Positions 1-6,429 are shown, counted from the stretch's first letter. The stretch: 7,181 nucleotides of DNA from Planctomycetota bacterium (GCA_016927125.1 JAFGNG010000211.1:1-7181); one strand, 5' to 3'. Program-made: numbers and translations. The notes: generated from the letters alone by a model not told the origin.

Positions 1-1592
1 TGGGGAGCGATTCCCACACCCCCACCGCAGGCGGGATGGGCATGATCGCCATCGGCGCGGGCGGGCTGGACGTGGCGCTCGCCATGGCAGGCAAGCCCTT
101 TGTCATCACCTGGCCAAAGTTCATTAATGTGCGCCTCACCGGCAAGCTCTGCATCTGGGTATCCGCCAAGGATGTAATCCTCCATCTCCTGCAGCTTCTC
201 AGTACCAAGGGGAATGGCGGCTGTCTGATTGAATATACCGGCACCGGGGTAGCGGAGCTGAGCGTCCCGCAGCGGGCGACCATCACCAATATGGGCGCGG
301 AGCTGGGGGTGATCACCTCGATCTTCCCGAGCGATGAAGTTACCAAGCAATTTCTCGAAGCCCAGGGGAGGGGGGAGGTGTGGCAGGAGATCCTCGCCGG
401 TGATGGCGCCACCTATGAGCGGACTATCGAGATAGATCTCTCCCGCATCAGCCCGCTCTTTGCCGCGCCCCACAGCCCGGATAATATTATTTCCGTCAAA
501 AAAATAGCAGGCACCCCGGTTGACCAGGTCTGCATCGGGAGCTGTACCAATTCTTCCTACCATGATCTCATGCTGGTCGCGACCTTGCTGAAAGGCCGGA
601 AAATTGCCCCCGGCCTGTCCCTGATCATCACCCCCGGCTCGCGCCAGGTGCTGGAGATGCTTGCCGGCAACGGCGCCCTGGCCGACCTGATCGCGGCCGG
701 AGCGAGGATTGCGGAAAGTTCCTGCGGATTCTGTATCGGACAGGGGCATGCCCCCGGCACGGAGGCGCTCAGCATCCGGACCTCCAACCGGAATTTCAAG
801 GGGCGTAGCGGCACCGCGAGCGCGGATATCTATCTCGCCAGCCCCGAGACTGCGGCCGCGGCCGCGCTGACCGGGGTGGTGACAGACCCGCGCAACCTCA
901 AGATGGATTATCCAGAGATTCCCGAACCGGAAGAGTTCCTGATCAATGATTCCATGTTTATCTTTCCTCCCAAGGATGGCAGCAAGGTTGAAATCCTGCG
1001 CGGGCCGAATATCGGCGAGCCGCCCCTGTCAATCCCTCTGCCGAAAACCCTCAAGGGCGTGGTGGCAATCAAGGTGGGGGACAAAGTAACTACCGATCAT
1101 ATCATGCCGGCGGGCGCGCGTTTGAAGTATCGCTCGAATGTGAAAAAATATTCCGAGTTTGTCTTCGAGCCGCTCGACCCGGCCTTCCCGGCGCGCTGCC
1201 TGGAAAACCAGGCGCAAGGCCTTGCCAATATTATTGTTGCTGGCGAGAGCTATGGGCAAGGCTCCAGCCGCGAGCACGCCGCCATCTGCCCGATGTACCT
1301 CGGCGTCAGGGCAGTCCTTGCCAAATCCCTGGAGAGGATCCACACTGCCAACCTGATCAACTTCGGTATTCTGCCGCTGGTTTTTATTGAGCCGGGTGAT
1401 TATGACAAGCTTGAAAAGGGCGCTCAACTGGTAATCGAGGATCTTCACGAACAGATCAAAGCAGGAGGTGAGATCATAATTGTCAATAAAACCAAAAAAA
1501 CTGAAATCCTCGCTACTCCCTTGCTGAACCAGGATAACCGCGACATCCTGCTCGCGGGCGGCCGGCTGATGTACGAGCGGACGCAGGAGTAA
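1..1592 (+). CDS. acn: Aconitate hydratase (aconitase), 5'-truncated by window edge
   Basis: Interconverts citrate and isocitrate in the cytoplasmic TCA cycle, using a [4Fe-4S] cluster. The frame is open from base 3 and begins with GSDSHTPTAGG, so the ATG at 36 is internal and the true start lies upstream. About 529 residues are present; I estimate 110-120 N-terminal residues are missing, giving roughly 640 in total, as in the shorter 'Aquifex-type' bacterial aconitases rather than the ~890-residue AcnA. Residues match pig aconitase: Asp-Ser-His in the opening motif; cluster cysteines in IGSCTNSS (codon 543-545) and CGFC (723-725, 732-734); substrate arginines in NRNFKGR (789-791, 804-806) and KYRSN (1131-1133); and the swivel-domain GSSREH (1260-1277) with the catalytic Ser. 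The fused swivel domain (about 1060-1592) separates it from LeuC-type isopropylmalate isomerases. No key residue is missing in the visible part. Third positions are GC-rich. It stops with TAA, 64 bases before the next gene. Confidence 0.96.
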   Translation, partial: GSDSHTPTAGGMGMIAIGAGGLDVALAMAGKPFVITWPKFINVRLTGKLCIWVSAKDVILHLLQLLSTKGNGGCLIEYTGTGVAELSVPQRATITNMGAELGVITSIFPSDEVTKQFLEAQGRGEVWQEILAGDGATYERTIEIDLSRISPLFAAPHSPDNIISVKKIAGTPVDQVCIGSCTNSSYHDLMLVATLLKGRKIAPGLSLIITPGSRQVLEMLAGNGALADLIAAGARIAESSCGFCIGQGHAPGTEALSIRTSNRNFKGRSGTASADIYLASPETAAAAALTGVVTDPRNLKMDYPEIPEPEEFLINDSMFIFPPKDGSKVEILRGPNIGEPPLSIPLPKTLKGVVAIKVGDKVTTDHIMPAGARLKYRSNVKKYSEFVFEPLDPAFPARCLENQAQGLANIIVAGESYGQGSSREHAAICPMYLGVRAVLAKSLERIHTANLINFGILPLVFIEPGDYDKLEKGAQLVIEDLHEQIKAGGEIIIVNKTKKTEILATPLLNQDNRDILLAGGRLMYERTQE

Positions 1593-1656
1593 TAGCATAT
1601 CTGGATAACCAAGTTTAATCTTTGTTTGATCGCAGACTTTTTTAGAGGATAAGGGC

Positions 1657-3177
1657 ATGATATTAAAGAAAGTAATCCTTTTCCTGGGATTGTTATTTTT
1701 CAGCCACCTCAGCATTTGCCTGGGTCAGGAAAACGAAGACAGGCTCCCAATACCTGATATCCAAGCCCAGAAAGCAGCGGAAGCGGAGATCAAGGATATC
1801 TTCAAACGTGAGTATGCTTCTTCGAGAAAGCAGTCCGAAAGAAGGGCTTTGGGGCGCACCCTGTTTGCCGAAGCAAAAGAAGAAGAGCCGGGCAGCGCTT
1901 CCCATTTTGTCCTCCTGCGGGAAGCCAGGAGACTTGCAGTAAGCACCGGTGATCTCTCAACCGCGTTGGCAGCAGGCTCAAAATTAAGCCAACTCTATTG
2001 CATTGACAGCATGCAAGCGAAAGAAAATGTTCTGGCGTACCTCGGCCCAAGAGTCAGCAAGGCGGAGAGTGAAGACCTGGTCAAAGGTTGCTTGTCTCTT
2101 GCGGAAGAAGCGATTGCAGCCGACCAGTATGAGATAGCTGAGAATATGGCAAAAACCGCGATGGAATCTGCCCGGATCAATAAACACTTAAGGCTTTACC
2201 AGATTGCCAAGGCACGCATCAATGAAATTGTTTACCTCCAGGAAGAATTTAAACAATTAAGCAATGCAAACCAGACGCTTGTAGATAAACCTGATGATCC
2301 CGAAGCGAATTATATTGTCGGAAAATTTTCTTGTTTCATTAAGGGCAAATGGGATGAAGGCCTGCCGCTGCTGGCCAAGGGCAATAACGAAACCCTGCAG
2401 CAACTGGCAGAACAGGAATTGTCGGAAACCCTCACTTCCTCCGAGCGGGTTGAAATTGCCGAAGCCTGGTTCAAGCTCGCCGAGATCCAGAGGAAACGGA
2501 GAGCGAAGCTCCAGCTAACCAAACAGGCGCTTCGCCATTACCGTGCGGCAGTAAACGAATTGCAGGGGCTGGAACAAACCAGGGTGGAAAAACGGATTGC
2601 AGAGTGCCTAGAAAACCTGCCCCATGTAAACCTCTTAAAATTGGTCGATCCCGAGCGGGATTCCCGGGCCGGCGTTTGGAAATTTTCAGGCGATAAACTC
2701 GAATCGCCGGAAAGAAGGGCGGGCAGGATAGAGTTGCCCTACGTGGCCCCGGAAGAATACGACCTGATGCTGGTCTTTGAAAGAAAGCAGAGAATCCGGG
2801 ACTGGAATGTTTTATTCATCGGCCTGGTCGGCGGGGGAAACCGCTTTGCGGTGTTAATCGAAAACGGTAATTTCAAGCTTACCGCGATCGATAAAGATGG
2901 AAATTTTCAAGATGCCACAATCTCGAAGGTCCCAGACAAAGATTTTGACCAGCCGGTCACTATTTACTGCTCCGTGAGGAAAAACCGGCTGACCGTACTC
3001 TGCAATAATGAAAAGGTAATAGAATGGGAAGCGGATTACGAAAGGGTTTCCCTATCATCCCGTTACAGCACTTTCCCCAACGAAGGCACCCTCTTCCTGA
3101 TCAGCCATTATACGATCTGGCACTTTGACAAGATTTATTTATTCCCAGTTACTGGATCCGGCAGTACCGTTTATTGA
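1657..3177 (+). CDS. Secreted protein with helical repeat-like middle and C-terminal LamG/DUF1080-like domain, function unknown
   Basis: A 506-residue exported protein. Residues 1-23 form a signal peptide (two Lys, a long hydrophobic core, likely cleavage at CLG-QEN). Residues 35-115 are charged helices of the kind 'EIKDIFKREYA...ALGRTLFAEA...HFVLLREARRLA'. Residues 130-320 are helical and TPR-like, with a conserved-looking stretch at 219-243 (KGKWDEGLPLLAKG) and another at 289-314 (ALRHYRAAVNELQGLEQTRVEKR). I recall this combination mostly from planctomycete proteins. From about 325 to the end, a beta-rich segment (LVDPERD...GVWKFSGDKL..., LVGGGNRF, LTVLCNNEKVIEW) resembles the LamG or DUF1080 carbohydrate-associated sandwich domains. 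No catalytic motif is evident, so binding or scaffolding in the periplasm or outside the cell is an inference. The ATG at 1657 follows AGAGGAT at 1644-1650. The gene ends with TGA 65 bases before the ATG of the next gene, close enough for co-transcription. Confidence 0.9.
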   Translation: MILKKVILFLGLLFFSHLSICLGQENEDRLPIPDIQAQKAAEAEIKDIFKREYASSRKQSERRALGRTLFAEAKEEEPGSASHFVLLREARRLAVSTGDLSTALAAGSKLSQLYCIDSMQAKENVLAYLGPRVSKAESEDLVKGCLSLAEEAIAADQYEIAENMAKTAMESARINKHLRLYQIAKARINEIVYLQEEFKQLSNANQTLVDKPDDPEANYIVGKFSCFIKGKWDEGLPLLAKGNNETLQQLAEQELSETLTSSERVEIAEAWFKLAEIQRKRRAKLQLTKQALRHYRAAVNELQGLEQTRVEKRIAECLENLPHVNLLKLVDPERDSRAGVWKFSGDKLESPERRAGRIELPYVAPEEYDLMLVFERKQRIRDWNVLFIGLVGGGNRFAVLIENGNFKLTAIDKDGNFQDATISKVPDKDFDQPVTIYCSVRKNRLTVLCNNEKVIEWEADYERVSLSSRYSTFPNEGTLFLISHYTIWHFDKIYLFPVTGSGSTVY

Positions 3178-3228
3178 TAATTAAACGGGTTATGGGAAGA
3201 GGATTCTATCAAGCCAAGGCCAGAAAAA

Positions 3229-3235
3229 GGGGAGG
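3229..3235 (+). promoter_or_regulatory. Ribosome binding site that fixes the start at 3243
   Basis: GGGGAGG sits 7 bases before the ATG at 3243. The frame is also open further upstream, to a TTG at 3174 that overlaps the previous stop codon. That extension would add 23 mostly basic, polar residues before the first membrane helix and has no comparable ribosome binding site, so the ATG is preferred. Confidence 0.8.
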
Positions 3236-3242
3236 AAAAACC

Positions 3243-3653
3243 ATGGCGCTTTCGACTTATGCTTATACCATTGCGATCTTTGAGCTGGTGATTGGGATTC
3301 CGCTTTTAGTCAACGCCAAGGGCGCGGCGAAGTGGATTGTGCAACTCAAGGACCAGGAGGGGTTGTTGCGCTTTATCGGGGTGCTCTTCGTAGTGCTCTC
3401 GGTTCTGCCGCTTATTAGCGACTGTTCCGTCGGCACCGATGTCGCGGGCCTGGTGCGGCTTCTGGCCTGGATTGCCGCGATCAAGTGCCTGCTAATTACC
3501 TGGTGGCCGAAGCAGACGTTCGGGTTGAGCGAGAAGATGCTTAAAATCGACTGGGTCCCATACCTGGCTGGCGCGTGCGCAATCGCTCTCGGGATCCTAC
3601 TGATCCTGGCCGGTAATGATCTGCAAGGCAGTTTGTCCATCAAATTCAACTAA
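3243..3653 (+). CDS. Small integral membrane protein with four predicted helices, unknown function
   Basis: A 136-residue hydrophobic protein that I do not recognise as a named family. Four membrane segments can be read: about residues 6-23 (YAYTIAIFELVIGIPLLV), 42-58 (LLRFIGVLFVVLSVLPLI), 67-88 (VAGLVRLLAWIAAIKCLLITWW) and 104-124 (WVPYLAGACAIALGILLILAG). The loops are short. The first loop, which is basic (KGAAKWIVQLKDQEG), and the third (PKQTFGLSEKMLKID) probably face the same side, and the hairpin at 59-66 (SDCSVGTD) the other. It has no signal peptide and no obvious metal or catalytic signature. It lies 65 bases after the secreted-protein gene and may share its transcript. The start codon was chosen from the strong ribosome binding site at 3229-3235. 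The four-helix layout resembles DoxX-like or small transport-accessory proteins only in a general way. Confidence 0.85.
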   Translation: MALSTYAYTIAIFELVIGIPLLVNAKGAAKWIVQLKDQEGLLRFIGVLFVVLSVLPLISDCSVGTDVAGLVRLLAWIAAIKCLLITWWPKQTFGLSEKMLKIDWVPYLAGACAIALGILLILAGNDLQGSLSIKFN

Positions 3654-3702
3654 GCGTAAAGCTGCCTTTTCAACCTGAAATACCTGCGATTTATCCCAAT
3701 TT

Positions 3703-3744
3703 CGCGCAAATTCGCTTGCGCGCCTGTTATTTCGTCTCTTTTTT
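3703..3744 (+). terminator. Possible imperfect terminator after the membrane-protein gene
   Basis: A 7-bp perfect stem, CGCGCAA (3703-3709) with TTGCGCG (3716-3722), has a 6-base loop. It is followed, after 16 bases, by a run of six T (3739-3744). The stem is GC-rich, but the gap before the T run is longer than in a classical intrinsic terminator. Position supports a transcript end between the genes at 3243 and 3830. Confidence 0.35.
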
Positions 3745-3757
3745 ACCCCCGGAGTTA

Positions 3758-3805
3758 CCAATTCCTTGGATTTTCGCGGGAAAATCTGCTAAGGTTTGAC
3801 AACCT
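3758..3805 (+). repeat. Three consecutive small inverted repeats, each with a 4-base loop, in the leader of the 3830 gene
   Basis: CCAA-TTCC-TTGG (3758-3769), GATTTTC-GCGG-GAAAATC (3769-3786) and AGGTT-TGAC-AACCT (3792-3805) follow one another directly upstream of the start at 3830. Only the middle one (7 bp) is long enough to be notable alone; a stem of that size is expected about once by chance in this length of DNA. A weak promoter-like pair, TTGGAT (3767-3772) and TAAGGT (3790-3795) with a 17-base spacer, overlaps them. Confidence 0.35.
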
Positions 3806-3814
3806 AATTCCTAG

Positions 3815-3821
3815 AAAGGAG
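3815..3821 (+). promoter_or_regulatory. Ribosome binding site deciding ATG 3830 over GTG 3827
   Basis: AAAGGAG ends 8 bases before ATG 3830 and 5 bases before the adjacent in-frame GTG at 3827. The spacing and the stronger start codon favour 3830. The two choices differ by one residue. Confidence 0.7.
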
Positions 3822-3829
3822 ATTTTGTG

Positions 3830-4318
3830 ATGAGAACGATTGTATGTGCTTTAGTAATTATTGCCATTAGTGCTTGTGCCTTTGCCGCGGACGCAGTTGC
3901 GGAGAACGTGGTCCAGGAATTCATGAAGCTTTCCAAGGCCAAGGAAAAGTACGAAGCCGGGGTGCAGGCAGGGTGCGATATGATGAAGAACCGGATGCCT
4001 AGCCCTGAAATGCTGCCGGAAGAGCAGAGAGCCAAGATGGAGGCAATGCAGGTAAGGATGGCAGATTTTATGCTTAAGGAACTCGGCTGGGAAAAGGTCG
4101 AGGCGGAATTCGCCAAGCTCTATAGCGAACTTTATACCGAAGCGGAAATGAAAGCCGTTATTGAAGCGCTGAAGAATCCCGCAGTCCAGACCATGATTGA
4201 TAAAGATATTGAAATGACCGCGAAGGCGATGGAGATCAGCCAGAAACTGGCAATGGATCTCATGCCCAAGATGCAGCAGTTCATGAAGGCGGAAATGGCC
4301 AACGAAGCTGGCATGTAA
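3830..4318 (+). CDS. Secreted methionine-rich DUF2059-like protein
   Basis: A 162-residue exported helical protein of unknown function. Residues 1-19 are a signal peptide with a likely signal peptidase I site at AFA-AD. However, ISAC at residues 13-16 also fits a lipobox, so lipoprotein anchoring through Cys16 is possible. The C-terminal half, about 88-155 (WEKVEAEFAKLYSELYTEAEM...IEALKNPAVQTM), resembles the DUF2059 domain: a long helix, an 'LYTEAEMKAVI' turn, a 'KNPAVQ' segment in place of the usual 'SPLGQ', then a final long helix. The mature part carries 19 Met in 143 residues, clustered in two helices (Met70-81 and Met142-156) with MxxM and MxxxM spacing. It stands apart from both neighbours (176 and 126 bases of flanking non-coding DNA), so it is probably its own transcription unit. 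The DUF2059 assignment is by pattern memory and moderate in strength. Confidence 0.88.
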   Translation: MRTIVCALVIIAISACAFAADAVAENVVQEFMKLSKAKEKYEAGVQAGCDMMKNRMPSPEMLPEEQRAKMEAMQVRMADFMLKELGWEKVEAEFAKLYSELYTEAEMKAVIEALKNPAVQTMIDKDIEMTAKAMEISQKLAMDLMPKMQQFMKAEMANEAGM

Positions 4319-4385
4319 GCTTTATAGCATGGAACTGTAAATGTTTCAGCTCGATCTTTACCTCCGGGTGAATTATTATTCCTTT

Positions 4386-4444
4386 TTGCAATGATATTTT
4401 AATAATTTGTTAAGCAATAACGGGCTTGGATGGGAGGATAGCAA
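4386..4444 (+). promoter_or_regulatory. Conserved upstream block, copy 1 (possible extended -10 promoter plus RBS)
   Basis: This stretch before the ATG at 4445 is repeated, with small changes, before the paralogue at 5489. It contains TTGCAATGATATTTTAA (4386-4402, identical in both copies). Within it, TGATATTTT (4392-4400) looks like an extended -10 element (TGnTATnnT). After it come GCAATAA and a second nearly identical part ending in the ribosome binding site GGGAGG (4432-4437), 7 bases before the start. No good -35 is visible, so the promoter reading is an inference. Confidence 0.5.
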
Positions 4445-5368
4445 ATGCAACCATTAAAAGCTTTGCTGGTTTTTGGAGTGGTTGTGATGGTCGCATTTTC
4501 AGCAATCGCTCAGGATAGGGGGAAAGCGGTAGCAAAGAATCAGCAACGTAACGCCCCACTAATTATTGACAATAATTGCACCGAGATCTCAAAAATTCCC
4601 AGCGAATACCTTGAGAATGCCAAGAAAAAATTTAAGGTGTTTTTTATGCGTACCGCGCACGGCAGCCAGCTTACCATCGGCATGGAAGCGATGAAGTCTG
4701 AACTGTATAACTTCAATGCGACCGGCGAAGGCGGCGCGCTCATGTTGCACGAGTTAGAATCTAACCTGGGGCATAAAGGCGAGTTAAGATGGCGGGATGG
4801 AATTCCCGGGAGAAAGGGAGTGCGCGAGCTTCTTCAAAGCGATTTAAAAAAATGCAACCTGGTAATCCCGGCCTGGGAGAATGGTTGCAGTGACAACACC
4901 CCCGAAGGCATTGACAAATACCTTAACGCCATGGAGGAAATGGAAAAGGAATTTCCCCACAAGATCTTTGTCTATATGACGGGCCATGTTGACGGCCGCG
5001 GGACGGGCAGCGTACTGGACAAGTGTAATACCCAGATTCGCGAATTCTGCAAAAAGAATAACAAGGTTCTCTATGACTTTGCCGCAATCGAGAGCTATGA
5101 TCCCGACGGCAATGAATACTTTACCCTGTTTGCGGGTGATCGCTGTCAGTATAGAAGAGGAATGAAAGGGGGCAATTGGGCAATGTTATGGCTGAGGCGC
5201 AATCCCGACCATGATATAGCCTTGCCAGCGCCTGAAAAGTCACCATATACCCATCCCCTCAACTGCGCCCTCAAGGGCAGAGCCTTCTGGTGGATGATGG
5301 CCCAACTCGCAGGATGGGATGGCAAACCGGAAATAGAGGAAGTGGAAAAAAAGGAGTTAGAACCTTAA
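4445..5368 (+). CDS. Secreted SGNH/GDSL-hydrolase-like paralogue 1, probable pseudoenzyme
   Basis: A 307-residue exported protein, about 63 % identical (165 of 261 ungapped positions by hand count) to the product of 5489-6367. Residues 1-22 are a signal peptide (AIA-QD). The family, which I recall from many environmental bacteria, has an N-terminal HTSHGSQ-type motif, a central YMTGHxD motif, an FAAIESYDPDGNE motif and a C-terminal AHxxPLN...RAFWWMMARLAGWDG motif; I place it near SGNH/GDSL-type hydrolases. Here 69-75 reads RTAHGSQ, so the His and candidate nucleophile Ser71 of the sister are Arg and Ala. Positions 145-146 are Glu-Asn instead of Cys-Gly, and Tyr268 replaces the C-terminal His. 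The fold-defining motifs at 177-183, 212-224 and 273-293 are kept. A charged 13-residue tail (PEIEEVEKKELEP) is unique to this copy. Cys 45, 137, 148, 202 and 234 are shared with the sister. Loss of catalysis is inferred, not proven. Confidence 0.93.
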   Translation: MQPLKALLVFGVVVMVAFSAIAQDRGKAVAKNQQRNAPLIIDNNCTEISKIPSEYLENAKKKFKVFFMRTAHGSQLTIGMEAMKSELYNFNATGEGGALMLHELESNLGHKGELRWRDGIPGRKGVRELLQSDLKKCNLVIPAWENGCSDNTPEGIDKYLNAMEEMEKEFPHKIFVYMTGHVDGRGTGSVLDKCNTQIREFCKKNNKVLYDFAAIESYDPDGNEYFTLFAGDRCQYRRGMKGGNWAMLWLRRNPDHDIALPAPEKSPYTHPLNCALKGRAFWWMMAQLAGWDGKPEIEEVEKKELEP

Positions 5369-5385
5369 TATCTTGACATGATTTT

Positions 5386-5396
5386 GGCTGAAAGCC
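5386..5396 (+). other. Small hairpin between the paralogues
   Basis: GGCT-GAA-AGCC forms a 4-bp stem 17 bases after the stop of the first paralogue and is followed by GGCACTTTTAT. It could be a weak transcript end or attenuator, but it is short enough to be chance. A TTGACA at 5373-5378 lies just before it with no matching -10 at a normal distance. Confidence 0.2.
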
Positions 5397-5431
5397 GGCA
5401 CTTTTATCTCACGGGTAAGTATTGTGTATTC

Positions 5432-5488
5432 TTGCAATGATATTTTAAATATGTTAGGCAATAATAGGCTTGGATGGGAGGATAGCAA
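5432..5488 (+). promoter_or_regulatory. Conserved upstream block, copy 2
   Basis: Counterpart of the block before 4445, two bases shorter. TTGCAATGATATTTTAA (5432-5448) is identical to copy 1, including the TGATATTTT extended -10-like element. GCAATAA and the final 25 bases through the ATG are also identical. The ribosome binding site GGGAGG is at 5476-5481, 7 bases before the start. It suggests that the second paralogue can be transcribed separately and under the same control. Confidence 0.5.
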
Positions 5489-6367
5489 ATGAAAACATTA
5501 AGAGCTTTGCTTGTTTTTGGAGTGGTTATGATAGTCGCATTTTCTGTAATGGCACAGGATGGAGGAGAAAACGTGGTAGAGAGCAAGGTACGCGAAACCC
5601 CATTGATTATTGACAATACCTGCACCGATATCTCCAAGGTTCCCGCGGAGTATATCGAGAAGGTCAAGAAGGACTTCAAGGTATTTTATATCCATACCTC
5701 TCACGGCAGCCAGATTACCAGTGGTATGAAAGCCATGAAGTCGGAGCTGTATAACTTCAATGCGACCGGCGAAGGCGGCGCGATGAAGTATTTTGAATTG
5801 CACGGCGACCTGGGGCATACCGGCGATATGCGCTGGCGCGACGGCATGGGCGAAATCGAAGGCGCCCGCGCCCGGCTCAAAGGCGAGCTGAAGGACTGCA
5901 ATGTCTTCATCGCCTCCTGGTGCGGCGGTTGCAGCGATAATAACCCCGAGGGAATTACTGCTTATTGCAACGCCATGGATGAGTTGGAGAAGGAATTCCC
6001 CAATGTCCTCTTCGTCTACATGACCGGCCACCTCGACAGCCGCGGCCCCGGCAGCGTGCTGGACAAGTCCAACACCCAGATCCGCGAGTTCTGTAAAGAG
6101 AATAACAAGATCCTCTTCGACTTCGCCGCGATCGAAAGTTATGATCCCGACGGCAACGAGTTCTTCACCAAGAACGCCGATGACGCCTGTTATTACGATA
6201 AGGACGGCCAGAAGGCTAACTGGGCGGAGGAATGGATTGCGCGCCACCCGGATCACGGCATGGCCTTGCCGGAGGAAGCAGCGCATACCCACCCCTTAAA
6301 TGGCGCCCTCAAGGGCAGGGCGTTCTGGTGGATGATGGCCCGGCTTGCAGGTTGGGATGGAAAATAA
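5489..6367 (+). CDS. Secreted SGNH/GDSL-hydrolase-like paralogue 2, candidate active copy
   Basis: A 292-residue exported protein with signal peptide 1-22 (VMA-QD). It keeps all motifs I associate with the family: HTSHGSQ at 69-75, with the HxSxG pattern making Ser71 the candidate nucleophile; SWCGGCSDN at 143-151, with Gly146/147 possibly supplying the oxyanion hole; YMTGHLD at 177-183; DFAAIESYDPDGNE at 211-224; and AHTHPLN at 265-271, where His266 is the candidate catalytic His, followed by RAFWWMMARLAGWDG. Its substrate is unknown; an ester or carbohydrate-ester role outside the cytoplasm would fit the superfamily but is inference. Five cysteines are shared with the sister, plus Cys145 and Cys160, which allows disulfides. 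Third-codon GC is about 80 % over residues 107-203 but only 38 % over residues 1-40. The gene ends 62 bases before a strong terminator hairpin, so it is the last gene of its transcript. The family name is from memory and moderately certain. Confidence 0.94.
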   Translation: MKTLRALLVFGVVMIVAFSVMAQDGGENVVESKVRETPLIIDNTCTDISKVPAEYIEKVKKDFKVFYIHTSHGSQITSGMKAMKSELYNFNATGEGGAMKYFELHGDLGHTGDMRWRDGMGEIEGARARLKGELKDCNVFIASWCGGCSDNNPEGITAYCNAMDELEKEFPNVLFVYMTGHLDSRGPGSVLDKSNTQIREFCKENNKILFDFAAIESYDPDGNEFFTKNADDACYYDKDGQKANWAEEWIARHPDHGMALPEEAAHTHPLNGALKGRAFWWMMARLAGWDGK

Positions 6368-6429
6368 TTAAAAAATAAGTTGAATAAATATCTACAAATA
6401 AAAAGGTATAAAAAAACTGACTGACAATA

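Larger units (their letters stand above)
4386..6367 (+). repeat. Tandem duplication: gene plus its upstream block, two diverged copies
   Basis: Copy 1 runs from 4386 to about 5326 and copy 2 from 5432 to 6364, in direct orientation. Each unit includes the leader block, the signal peptide and the whole mature protein. The longest perfect DNA match is 36 bases (4703-4738 and 5747-5782), and the last 25 bases through the ATG are also identical. The proteins align without a gap through residue 261. Divergence elsewhere shows the duplication is old. Confidence 0.9.

Noticed and set aside
36..38. ATG at 36 as the start of the aconitase gene
   Set aside because: The frame continues upstream to base 3 and encodes the conserved SDSHTPT motif, so this Met is internal.
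1029..1715. 228-residue open frame on the minus strand over the aconitase 3' end
   Set aside because: It overlaps the conserved aconitase swivel domain in antisense and shows no recognisable protein features.
3174..3242. TTG 3174 start overlapping the previous stop codon (apparent translational coupling)
   Set aside because: The strong ribosome binding site at 3229-3235 and ATG 3243 directly before the first membrane helix explain the start better.
4319..4385. Possible terminator after the DUF2059-like gene
   Set aside because: I found no GC-rich stem followed by T residues here.
5498..6292. 264-residue open frame on the minus strand, opposite the second paralogue
   Set aside because: It is the antisense shadow of a GC-rich real gene. 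It has no convincing ribosome binding site and no domain, while the + strand product is clearly homologous to its neighbour.
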